Shown: positions 1-5,750 of the stretch, in pieces
How positions within the stretch are numbered: position 1 is the stretch's first letter
How the letters are laid out: the number at the start of each line of letters is the position of its first letter
Source of the DNA: Nocardioides sp.
GTDB lineage: Bacteria > Actinomycetota > Actinomycetes > Propionibacteriales > Nocardioidaceae
NCBI GenBank assembly: GCA_031177735.1
Contig: JAPSKJ010000139.1
Span: forward strand, 1-6,172
Reading direction: 5' to 3'
DNA: 6,172 nucleotides
Made by a program: the position numbers and the translations under genes
Notes under the pieces: model-generated
What the model saw: the letters and a program-made list of their open reading frames with translations, nothing else
Database searches by the model: none
Told to the model about the DNA's origin: nothing

Positions 1-1094
1 TGGACCAGGTTGAGCGGCAGCGAGGAGTAGCCGTACGCGCCGGCCTTGGTCTGCCCCGCGCACAGCGAGTAGTACATGAAGTCGGCGAGCGTCTGCCGCT
101 TGGCGGTCGTCATCCGCTGGTCGCCCGCCCCGGTCGGCAGGATCAGGTAGGAGTAGGACGAGATGGGGTAGGCCCGCGGGTCGGGGTGCGTGTAGACCTC
201 GTCGAGGACCTGGGTGAGGTAGAGCGGCGAGGCCGGGTCCATGTTGATCTTGGCCTTGGTCAGCGCGACCGCGGTGTTGTACTGGGTCGGCTCGACGAAG
301 TAGCCGGCCTTGTTCTGCACCTTGACGACCGGATAGTCGGCGTTGATCGCGTAGGAGTACTCGACGTAGCCGATCATCCCGTTGCCGCTGAACCCCTTGA
401 TCGTGTTCATGACCTGGTCCGAGCCGGCCTGGCTGACCATCCGGCTGCCGGGCTTCTTCGGGTAGTACGACGTCAGGCCGGAGCGTCCGAAGTAGGGCCG
501 CCAGATGTCGGGGTACTCGTGGTCCATCCAGGTGGTGAGCTGCGCCGTGGTGCCGGAGCCGTCGGAGCGGACCACCGGCGTGATCGGCAGCGACGGGAAC
601 GTGCGGCCGTTGTTGTCCTTCGCGATCGCCGGGTCGTTCCAGTTGGTGATCTGGTTGGTGAAGATCTTGGCGAGCGTCTCGCCGGACAGGCGCAGGTTGC
701 GGACCTGCTGGTTGCCCACCTTCAGCTGGTAGGTGAAGGCGGTGCCACCGGCGACGATCGGGAGGTAGGCGTACTCCCGGCCGTTGCTCGTGTCGGCCTG
801 GCCCTGCTCGTCGGTGCCCTGGTAGGGGATCTCGGAGATGGCGAAGTCGACGGAGTTGTTGGCGAAGTCCTTGCGGCCCTTGGTGGAGCCGCCGCCGGTG
901 TAGACGACCTTCATGCCGTTGGCGTTCACGTCGGCGATCCACTGCTGGACGATCAGCTCCGACCAGGTCGAGCCGGTGCCCTCGATCTGCGCGTAGGTGA
1001 CGGCGTTGCCGACGCCGGGCAGGGCGAGGACGCAGGCCAGAGCGAGGAAGGGCGCGGAGAGCCGCGCGAGCGTGCGAGAGACACGGGTCAACAC
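1..1094 (-). CDS. pstS: PstS-type periplasmic/extracellular phosphate-binding protein (3' end cut by window edge)
   Basis: Substrate-binding subunit of the Pst phosphate ABC importer; it captures phosphate outside the membrane and delivers it to PstC/PstA. The reading frame was translated by hand because it has no stop inside the window; 364 codons are visible. Residues 1-31 form a signal peptide (Arg-rich start, hydrophobic stretch 14-28, likely cleavage near GNA/VTYA). There is no good lipobox: Cys21 sits inside the hydrophobic core with Ala at -3 and Leu at -2. Pocket motifs of the family follow: GTGSTW (39-44), GGGS (67-70), DFAISEIP (83-90) and RSDGSGT (176-182, matching the family's Arg/Ser-Gly-Thr phosphate contacts). 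The usual SD at the second motif is SE here (Glu88). The GTG start at 1094 is preceded by AAGGAG with 7-nt spacing, inside the pstA end, one base after the pstA stop. The visible sequence reaches the GYxxLP motif typical of the family's C-terminus, so either little is missing or a C-terminal extension follows. Family assignment is firm; strict phosphate specificity is inferred from the operon. Confidence 0.93.
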   Translation of the reverse strand, partial: MLTRVSRTLARLSAPFLALACVLALPGVGNAVTYAQIEGTGSTWSELIVQQWIADVNANGMKVVYTGGGSTKGRKDFANNSVDFAISEIPYQGTDEQGQADTSNGREYAYLPIVAGGTAFTYQLKVGNQQVRNLRLSGETLAKIFTNQITNWNDPAIAKDNNGRTFPSLPITPVVRSDGSGTTAQLTTWMDHEYPDIWRPYFGRSGLTSYYPKKPGSRMVSQAGSDQVMNTIKGFSGNGMIGYVEYSYAINADYPVVKVQNKAGYFVEPTQYNTAVALTKAKINMDPASPLYLTQVLDEVYTHPDPRAYPISSYSYLILPTGAGDQRMTTAKRQTLADFMYYSLCAGQTKAGAYGYSSLPLNLV

Positions 1095-1095
1095 G

Positions 1096-2235
1096 TCAGG
1101 ACTCCTTGACGGGGCGGCGGCGCGCCTTGGTGCGCTGGGGGCGGGCGACCAGGCGGGCGGTGACGAACAGGGCGAGGACGAGCACGAGCAGGACCGTCGC
1201 GGCGGCGAAGGCACGCGTGATCGCCTGCGGCTCGCCGCTGCGCACGGTGGAGTAGATGTAGAGCGGCAGGGAGTTCATGACGCCGTCGGTGGGACCGGCG
1301 ACCATGAACGCCGCAGCGCCGGAGGTCAGCAGCACCGGCGAGGTCTCCCCCACGCCGCGGGCGACGCCGAGGATGACCGCGGTGGCGAGGCCGGGTCGCG
1401 CGGTCGGGAGCACGACGTGCCACACGGTGCGCCAACGGCTCGCCCCCAGGGCGAGACTGGCCTCGCGCAGGCCGCTGGGCACCACGCGCAGCACCACGTC
1501 GGCGGCACGGGCGATGATCGGCAGCATCATCACGGCGATGGCCAGGGCGGCAGCGAGACCCGAGCGCGGGTAGCCCAGGGTGACGATGACGACGGTGTAG
1601 ACGAACAGGCCGGCCACGATCGACGGCAGCGCCGTCATCGCCTCGACGATGGTGCGCACCACGCGAGCGAACCTGCCGCCGACCTCGGTCATGAACACCG
1701 CCGTGCCGATGCCGAGCGGCAGGGTGATCAGCAGCGCGATGCCGAGCTCGATCACCGACCCGACGATCGCGTGGCCGATGCCGCCCATGTCGAAGGGGTC
1801 CTTCGGGCCGACGCCGGCCATGTCGTCGAAGAAGAAGTTCAGGTGCAGCAGCGGGCGCCAGCCGCGCAGCACGATGAACACCAACGTCGAGACCAGCGCG
1901 ACGCCCACGACGAGGGCACCGCCGGTGATGACGGCGGAGGCGAGCCGGTCGCGCATCTCCACCGCCGGCCCGCTCATCACGGAGAGCACGGCGGTGACGA
2001 CCAGGCCGAGGGCGAACCAGGTCACCAGCAGCCACGCCAGGCCTGGCATCGGCAGCAGCCGCTGGGTGACGACCCAGGCCAGTCCGAGGGCGCTCGCCCA
2101 GGCGCCCCAGCGCACGAAGCGCTCGTCGAGCGTCGGTCGGCCGAGGGTGGCCCGCGGCACGGGCTGCGGGGCGTCGTCGTCGTACGTCGGCAGGACGGTG
2201 CCCCGCGTCACGGCAGTCGTCGTCTCGATGGTCAT
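1096..2235 (-). CDS. pstA: Phosphate ABC transporter permease PstA
   Basis: One of the two membrane subunits that form the phosphate channel of the Pst importer. The protein is 379 aa. The permease core (about 100-365) contains hydrophobic segments near 100-124, 155-181, 205-220, 226-242, 283-305 and 343-364. The cytoplasmic EAA loop that contacts the ATPase reads REASLALGASRW (257-268), followed by ARGVGETSP (292-300), the conserved PstA/PstC helix start. Core and motifs match PstA better than PstC, and the gene follows pstC. Compared with the usual 280-300 aa, there is an N-terminal extension of about 90 residues: a hydrophilic acidic/Pro-rich stretch (1-40) and two extra hydrophobic segments (about 45-62 and 66-87). 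The ATG at 2235 overlaps the pstC stop as ATGA, with a modest AGGGA 7 nt upstream, indicating translational coupling. The Lys/Arg-rich C-terminal tail (365-377) fits a cytoplasmic end. Confidence 0.95.
   Translation of the reverse strand: MTIETTTAVTRGTVLPTYDDDAPQPVPRATLGRPTLDERFVRWGAWASALGLAWVVTQRLLPMPGLAWLLVTWFALGLVVTAVLSVMSGPAVEMRDRLASAVITGGALVVGVALVSTLVFIVLRGWRPLLHLNFFFDDMAGVGPKDPFDMGGIGHAIVGSVIELGIALLITLPLGIGTAVFMTEVGGRFARVVRTIVEAMTALPSIVAGLFVYTVVIVTLGYPRSGLAAALAIAVMMLPIIARAADVVLRVVPSGLREASLALGASRWRTVWHVVLPTARPGLATAVILGVARGVGETSPVLLTSGAAAFMVAGPTDGVMNSLPLYIYSTVRSGEPQAITRAFAAATVLLVLVLALFVTARLVARPQRTKARRRPVKES
1102..1107 (-). promoter_or_regulatory. Ribosome binding site of pstS
   Basis: A consensus AAGGAG lies on the minus strand within the last codons of pstA, 7 nt before a GTG codon. 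It fixes the pstS start at GTG 1094 rather than the adjacent TTG, and suggests that translation of pstS is coupled to termination of pstA. Confidence 0.8.
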
Positions 2236-3263
2236 GCGTCGGTCCCTGCGCCGGAGCGGCTGCGGTTGACCACGATGGCGGCCAGCGTGTTCACCGCGAG
2301 CGTGATGAGGAAGAGCACGAAGCCCGCCGCGAGCAGCGCGGAGAGCTGGCTGGCGCTGGCGTCGCCGAAGCGCCCGGCGATCAGCGCGCTCACGCTGTTG
2401 GTGCCGATCTCCAGCGGGCGGACCTTCAGGTCGAAGGCCGGGGAGATGATCAGCAGGACGGCGATCGTCTCCCCGAGCGCCCGGCCGAGGCCGAGCATGG
2501 TGCCGCCGATGATCCCGCCGCGGCCGAAGGGCAGCACGACCGCCCGGATCATGCCCCAGCGGGTGGCGCCGAGCGCGAGCGCAGCTTCTTTCTCCCCCGG
2601 CGGGGTCTGGCTGAAGACCTGGCGCATCACCGCGCACGACATCGGGAGCACCATCATCGCCACCGCGATGCCCGCGCAGAACGCGCTGGCGGTGTAGCGG
2701 CTGGCGTCCCACAGGGCGGCGTTCGGGTCGGCGTCCTTGACGTCGAAGATCGGGATCCAGCCGAAGTTGCGCTGCAGCCACAGGGCGAGCTCGGCTGCGT
2801 GCGGCATGACCAGGAAGAAGCCCCACAGGCCGTAGACGATCGAGGGGATGGCGGCCATCAGGTCGACCAGGGAGACCAGGGTGGCCTTGATGCCCGCGGG
2901 GGCGTACTCGGAGATGTAGAGCGCGGTCAGCAGTGCCAGCGGGAAGGCGATGAACATCGCGACCAACGCGATCTGGAGCGTGCCCAGCAGCACCGCGGAG
3001 ATGCCGATGATGTCGGCCTCGGGGAGCCACTGCGACTCGGTGAAGAAGCTCCAGCCGTAGCGGCGCAGGGTCGGGAACGCCTGCCAGCCGAGGAACAGAC
3101 CGACTCCGCCGGTGATGACGAGGACGGACGCGCCGATGACGCGGAAACCGTGCGCGAAGACCGCGTCACCGCCCGTGGGCGTTCGGGAGATCTTCCGGGG
3201 CCGGACCTCGGATCCGTCATCGGATCCGTCGACGGGCCTGCCCTGGAGAGGGAGGGTGGTCAC
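2232..3263 (-). CDS. pstC: Phosphate ABC transporter permease PstC
   Basis: Partner of PstA in the membrane channel of the Pst phosphate importer. The protein is 343 aa from the chosen GTG, close to usual PstC length. It has a polar N-terminus (1-38), a first membrane segment (about 42-60), a PstC-typical exported loop containing SQWLPEADIIGI (77-88), then segments near 90-115, 129-153, 191-210, 249-274 and 308-332. The EAA loop is EKEAALALGATRW (224-236), followed by GLGRALGET (258-266), a conserved PstC motif. The insert at about 155-190 (ALWLQRNFGWIPIFD...) is typical of actinobacterial PstC. The GTG at 3263 has AGGAAG 11 nt upstream, a somewhat long spacing. An in-frame ATG at 3365 would add 34 unrelated residues and place the candidate Pho box inside the gene, so it was not chosen. 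First gene of the visible operon; its stop overlaps pstA by 4 bases. Confidence 0.95.
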   Translation of the reverse strand: MTTLPLQGRPVDGSDDGSEVRPRKISRTPTGGDAVFAHGFRVIGASVLVITGGVGLFLGWQAFPTLRRYGWSFFTESQWLPEADIIGISAVLLGTLQIALVAMFIAFPLALLTALYISEYAPAGIKATLVSLVDLMAAIPSIVYGLWGFFLVMPHAAELALWLQRNFGWIPIFDVKDADPNAALWDASRYTASAFCAGIAVAMMVLPMSCAVMRQVFSQTPPGEKEAALALGATRWGMIRAVVLPFGRGGIIGGTMLGLGRALGETIAVLLIISPAFDLKVRPLEIGTNSVSALIAGRFGDASASQLSALLAAGFVLFLITLAVNTLAAIVVNRSRSGAGTDA

Positions 3264-3323
3264 CTGCGCGTGTACTTCCTGGTTCGCCCGAGACGGCGGC
3301 TGAAACGCAGTGAGTGTCAGGAA

Positions 3324-3389
3324 GCCAGGCGAACCAAGTGACCGCGCGCGATGAACGGCGCGCAAACAGCGACGCCGCGTTTCGCGAAC
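3324..3389 (-). promoter_or_regulatory. Candidate Pho box (PhoP/RegX3-type response regulator site) upstream of pstC
   Basis: Read on the minus strand, GTTC-like heptamers start at 3389 (GTTCGCG), 3367 (GTTTGCG), 3356 (GTTCATC) and 3334 (GTTCGCC). Their spacings are 22, 11 and 22 bases, so all four fall in one 11-bp register; the two intervening units (starting 3378 and 3345) are degenerate, though the second contains GGTCAC shifted by two bases. Actinobacterial PhoP boxes are known to be 11-bp direct repeats with a GTTCACC-like core in front of pst operons, so spacing, core and location all agree. The array ends about 60 bp before the pstC GTG. No clear -10 element was found. The match is by eye; binding is inferred. 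Confidence 0.6.
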
Positions 3390-3411
3390 AAGCCGGGAGA
3401 AGCGGGCCGGA

Positions 3412-3464
3412 CTAGGCCGAACGCCCTAGGTCGGGACCCCCCGAGCGGGCCAGGTCGGCCCTGG
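3412..3464. repeat. Cluster of short GC-rich inverted repeats in the spacer between the flavoprotein gene and pstC
   Basis: Three perfect 5-bp inverted repeats lie in a row: CTAGG/CCTAG (3412-3416 and 3425-3429), TCGGG/CCCGA (3431-3435 and 3440-3444) and CCAGG/CCTGG (3450-3454 and 3460-3464). They may be part of a terminator region behind the flavoprotein gene or in the leader upstream of the Pho box. In DNA this rich in G and C, such short repeats also arise by chance. No open reading frame worth calling and no RNA gene was seen in the 267-bp spacer. Confidence 0.3.
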
Positions 3465-3515
3465 GGTGGTCCAGACGGGCCGGTCAGCCCGGCCGGCTCG
3501 GGGCCGCGAGCGGGG

Positions 3516-3530
3516 AGGCCGGACCGGCCT
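3516..3530 (-). terminator. Possible U-less terminator hairpin after the flavoprotein gene
   Basis: AGGCCGG and CCGGCCT are perfect inverted halves separated by one base; as RNA they would form a 6-bp stem with a 3-nt loop. The hairpin directly follows the stop codon of the minus-strand gene ending at 3531. There is no U tract, which is common in high-GC actinomycetes but leaves the call weak. Confidence 0.35.
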
Positions 3531-4322
3531 TCAGACCAGCGGGTCGGCGGCAGCGAGCTCGGCCTTCCACGTGCGGAAGCCCTCCTCGGTGCGGCCCTGC
3601 CGCCAGTAGCCGGAGATGGAGACGTCCGCGCGCGGCAGGCCGCGCTCCTTGAGCAGGTGTGGGCGGATGCCGTGCATGACGGCCTGTGCCTCACCGTGGA
3701 CGAAGGCGTGCACCCGACCTGGGAGCCAGGGCAGCTCGCGGACGGTGCGCTCCAGCACGCCGTCCCCGCCGTGCACCCAGCGCACGTCGACGCCGACCGG
3801 AGCCGGCAGCGGCTGCACGTGGTCCGGCGCGTGGGCTTCGATGACGGCGTACCCCCGGGCGTCGGGAGGCAGCGCGGCGAGCGCGGCGCGGATCGCCGGC
3901 AGGCCGGCCTCGTCGCCGGCGAAGAGGTGCCAGTCGGCCGACGGGTCCGGAGCGTAGGCGCCGCCCGGCCCGCGGGCGAGGATCCGCTCCCCCACGACGG
4001 CGCGTGCCGCCCAGGGCCCGGCCAGGCCCTGGTCGCCGTGCACCACGAAGTCGATCGCCAGCGTGCCGGCCCCGACGTCGGGGTCGAGTGCGGTGTAGGT
4101 GCGCAGCACGACGTCGGACTCATCGGCCGTGGCCGGGCGGCCGTCGGCGGCGAAGGCGAGCTTGACGTAGCGGTCGGTGAAGACGCTCGGCTCGAACCGC
4201 TCCGCGAAGACGGCCGGGTCGGCGGCGCGGAAGCGCACGCGGACCATGCCGGGGGTCAACCGCTCGGTGTCGGTGACGACGAGCTCGGTGACGGGTCGGG
4301 GCGGGCGGGGCGTCTGGGTCAC
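3531..4322 (-). CDS. Siderophore-interacting protein family flavoprotein (predicted ferric-siderophore reductase)
   Basis: Predicted cytoplasmic FAD-dependent, NAD(P)H-using reductase of the SIP/ViuB family, which releases iron from imported ferric siderophores. The 263-aa protein is full length for the family. The N-terminal FAD-binding barrel (about 10-125) has RTYTALD (74-80, the RxYT flavin motif), DFVVHGDQGLAGPWA (91-105) and the GPGG turn (118-121). The C-terminal pyridine-nucleotide half has WHLFAGDEAGLPAI (131-144), VIEA (160-163), HAFVHGEA (205-212) and the family's closing SISGYWRQGRTEE (235-247). The GTG at 4322 starts just before the conserved domain; no recognisable Shine-Dalgarno precedes it, so a leaderless message is possible. 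The open frame continues far upstream but antisense to the glycosyltransferase and without family similarity. It is separated from pstC by 267 bp containing the candidate Pho box, so it is probably not part of the Pst operon. No siderophore transporter is visible. No DtxR/IdeR-like iron box was seen upstream. Confidence 0.92.
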   Translation of the reverse strand: MTQTPRPPRPVTELVVTDTERLTPGMVRVRFRAADPAVFAERFEPSVFTDRYVKLAFAADGRPATADESDVVLRTYTALDPDVGAGTLAIDFVVHGDQGLAGPWAARAVVGERILARGPGGAYAPDPSADWHLFAGDEAGLPAIRAALAALPPDARGYAVIEAHAPDHVQPLPAPVGVDVRWVHGGDGVLERTVRELPWLPGRVHAFVHGEAQAVMHGIRPHLLKERGLPRADVSISGYWRQGRTEEGFRTWKAELAAADPLV

Positions 4323-4455
4323 TGTGGCGACGCTAGCCGCTGCCCCGCCAGCGCCCGACGCAGGGTTCGGTCGCCGGACACCACGCGGACCGACTGGCGC
4401 GCGACCGCCCGGGCAGCGGCCCCGCTCCCCTGTTGTGGGTAGAGAACCGCTCCGC

Positions 4456-4472
4456 GGCAGGAGGGGCCTGCC
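4456..4472 (+). repeat. Inverted repeat in the leader of the glycosyltransferase gene
   Basis: GGCAGG and CCTGCC form a perfect 6-bp inverted repeat around the 5-base spacer AGGGG, 45 bases before the ATG at 4518. It could be an operator or a leader hairpin, but no protein partner can be named, and chance is possible in such GC-rich DNA. Confidence 0.3.
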
Positions 4473-4506
4473 CGGCTGCCTAGCGTCCGAGCATCCCGCA
4501 GTCTGC

Positions 4507-4512
4507 AAGGAG
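4507..4512 (+). promoter_or_regulatory. Ribosome binding site of the glycosyltransferase gene
   Basis: A consensus AAGGAG lies 5 nt before the ATG at 4518 and fixes this start. Confidence 0.8.
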
Positions 4513-4517
4513 CCCTC

Positions 4518-5666
4518 ATGGTCACCGTGCTCATCGGCACCCCGTCCTGCGACGTCTACGGATCCGATCTGCAGATGCTCGAGACGGTGGCCGCCCTCGT
4601 CGGCGGTGGGCACCGGGTGGTGGTCGCCACGCCTTCGGACGGCCCGTTGCACGAGCGCCTCGAACACCTCGGTGCACGCGTGCAGGTGATGTCCGCGCCG
4701 GTGCTGCGGCGGCGCGATGCCACGCCGGCCGGCCTGGCGCGGCTGGCCACCCAGGCGGCGCACGACTTCCCCCACATGCGTCAGCTGATCCGGAGCAGCG
4801 GTGCCGCTGTGGTCTGTGCCAACACCGTGACCGTGCCGTGGTGGCTGGCCGCAGCCCGCTCCTGCCGGGTGCCCTCCGTCTGCCACGTGCACGAAGCGGA
4901 GGCGCACGATCCGCGGCCGGTGCGCCGCGCGCTGGCCGCCCCTCTGCGGCTGGCCGACGTGGTGGTGGTCAACAGCCGCACCACGCTGGAGACGCTCTGC
5001 GAGGTGGCGCCACGCTTGCGGGGCCGCGCCCGGTTGGTGCACAACGGGATCGAGCCACCACACCAGCCCCCGGCTCCCGCCCGCCGAGAGGGACCGTTGC
5101 GCCTGGTCGTCGTCGGCCGGCTCTCGGCCCGCAAGGCGCCCGACGTGGCACTCGAGGCGACGGCTCTGCTGCGCGCCGCCGGCCACGACGTGGTCATCGA
5201 CCTGTGCGGCACACCGGTTCCGGGCCAGGAGGAGTACGCCGCCGGCCTGCGCCACAGGGCGGCCGCGCCCGACCTCGCGGGCGCGGTGACCTTCTCGGGC
5301 TACACCTCACCGATCTGGCCGGCACTGGCGCGTGCGGACGTGCTCCTCGCCCCCTCCTTGGGGGAGTCGTTCGGCAACGCCGTGGTCGAGGCGCAGCTCG
5401 CCCGACGGCCGGTCGTCGCCACCGCGGTCCAGGGGCACCTGGAGACGGTCGAGGATGAGGCCACCGGCCTGCTCGTGCCGCCGAAGGACCCTTCGGCCCT
5501 GGCCGCCGCCGTGTTGCGTCTGGAGGCGGATGCGGCGCTGCGGGACAGGCTGGCCGGCACCGCACGCGCGCACGCGCTGGCCCACTTCACCGCCCAGCGG
5601 TACCGCGACGCGATGCTCGGGCTCATCGACCTGCTCGCGCCGCAGCCGCTCCGCGCCGCAGCCTGA
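4518..5666 (+). CDS. Glycosyltransferase family 4 (GT-B fold)
   Basis: Predicted cytoplasmic retaining glycosyltransferase that moves a sugar from a nucleotide donor to an unknown acceptor, probably in surface glycan or glycolipid synthesis. The 382-aa length is usual for GT4. The N-terminal acceptor half (1 to about 175) starts with a beta strand and a loop, VLIGTPSCDVYGSDLQ (4-19), in the place of the family's Gly-rich loop. It also contains CHVHEAEAHD, with a histidine pair in the family's usual location. The linker HNGIE (175-179) is the classic GT4 signature. The C-terminal donor half starts LRLVVVGRLSARKAPD (about 194-209) and holds the EX7E motif, Glu283 and Glu291, in ESFGNAVVE, followed by RPVVATAVQGHLE and the GLLVPPKDPSALA element. 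The ATG is supported by AAGGAG 5 nt upstream. It stands alone on the plus strand, divergent from the flavoprotein gene and convergent with the cytidylyltransferase-fold gene. Donor and acceptor cannot be deduced. Confidence 0.92.
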   Translation: MVTVLIGTPSCDVYGSDLQMLETVAALVGGGHRVVVATPSDGPLHERLEHLGARVQVMSAPVLRRRDATPAGLARLATQAAHDFPHMRQLIRSSGAAVVCANTVTVPWWLAAARSCRVPSVCHVHEAEAHDPRPVRRALAAPLRLADVVVVNSRTTLETLCEVAPRLRGRARLVHNGIEPPHQPPAPARREGPLRLVVVGRLSARKAPDVALEATALLRAAGHDVVIDLCGTPVPGQEEYAAGLRHRAAAPDLAGAVTFSGYTSPIWPALARADVLLAPSLGESFGNAVVEAQLARRPVVATAVQGHLETVEDEATGLLVPPKDPSALAAAVLRLEADAALRDRLAGTARAHALAHFTAQRYRDAMLGLIDLLAPQPLRAAA

Positions 5667-5671
5667 GGTCA

Positions 5672-5697
5672 CCCTGATCGGGGTCCCTGATCGGGGT
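5672..5697. repeat. Perfect 13-bp tandem duplication in the convergent spacer
   Basis: CCCTGATCGGGGT occurs twice back to back (5672-5684 and 5685-5697) with no mismatch. Each copy is itself partly symmetric around GATC, and the first copy can form a 4-bp ACCC/GGGT stem with the preceding A. It starts five bases after the glycosyltransferase stop codon. It looks like a simple tandem duplication, possibly of a small terminator-like element. Confidence 0.85.
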
Positions 5698-5705
5698 CGG
5701 TGGGA

Positions 5706-5729
5706 CCGCCGGCCGGCAGGAGCCGGCGG
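5706..5729. terminator. Probable bidirectional terminator hairpin between convergent genes
   Basis: CCGCCGGC (5706-5713) and GCCGGCGG (5722-5729) are a perfect 8-bp inverted repeat around an 8-base loop; a shorter-loop alternative uses CCGGC (5713-5717) and GCCGG (5722-5726). The hairpin sits in the 84-bp gap between the stop codons of two converging genes, where it could end both transcripts. There is no U tract on either side, so this is a GC-hairpin terminator of the kind often proposed in actinomycetes. Confidence 0.55.
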
Positions 5730-5750
5730 GAGCACGGCTCGAGAAGCGGC

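Larger units (their letters stand above)
4323..4517. promoter_or_regulatory. Divergent promoter region between flavoprotein and glycosyltransferase genes
   Basis: This 195-bp non-coding spacer separates two divergently transcribed genes and must carry the start signals of both. No confident -35/-10 pair could be picked on either strand. The only AT-richer patch is around 4431-4446 (TGTTGTGGGTAGAGAA), a possible but unproven promoter element for the plus-strand gene. No iron box resembling the DtxR/IdeR palindrome was seen. Confidence 0.45.

Noticed and set aside
186..1109. Open frame of 307 codons on the plus strand opposite pstS
   Set aside because: The translation is Val/Gly/Asp/Arg-rich with no domain, and the minus-strand frame carries PstS motifs.
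997..2697. Open frame of 566 codons on the plus strand, antisense to pstS/pstA/pstC
   Set aside because: Its translation is low-complexity, rich in Gly, Asp, His, Gln and Arg, as expected from reading the opposite strand of GC-rich genes. The minus strand encodes clear Pst subunits over the same stretch.
1096..3030. Open frame of 644 codons on the minus strand suggesting a fusion of something to PstA
   Set aside because: The part upstream of residue MTIETT is an out-of-frame reading of pstC, rich in Arg/His/Pro; pstA begins at the ATGA overlap.
3264..3365. Longer pstC from ATG 3365
   Set aside because: The 34 added residues are not PstC-like, and the region contains the 11-bp-phased promoter repeats; GTG 3263 gives a normal length.
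3351..4442. Open frame of 363 codons on the plus strand opposite the flavoprotein gene
   Set aside because: Shadow of the siderophore-interacting protein gene; biased composition and no recognisable domain.
4434..4445. Possible promoter (TTGTGG/GGTAGAGA) for the glycosyltransferase
   Set aside because: No matching -35 element at proper spacing, so it is not called as a defined promoter.
4323..4517. Iron box for DtxR/IdeR ahead of the flavoprotein gene
   Set aside because: Only short CTAG-containing fragments were seen; none resembles the full 19-bp palindrome.
4323..5255. Upstream extension of the flavoprotein frame to an ATG at 5255
   Set aside because: The added 311 residues are antisense to the well-supported glycosyltransferase and show no family similarity; the GTG at 4322 gives the normal family length.
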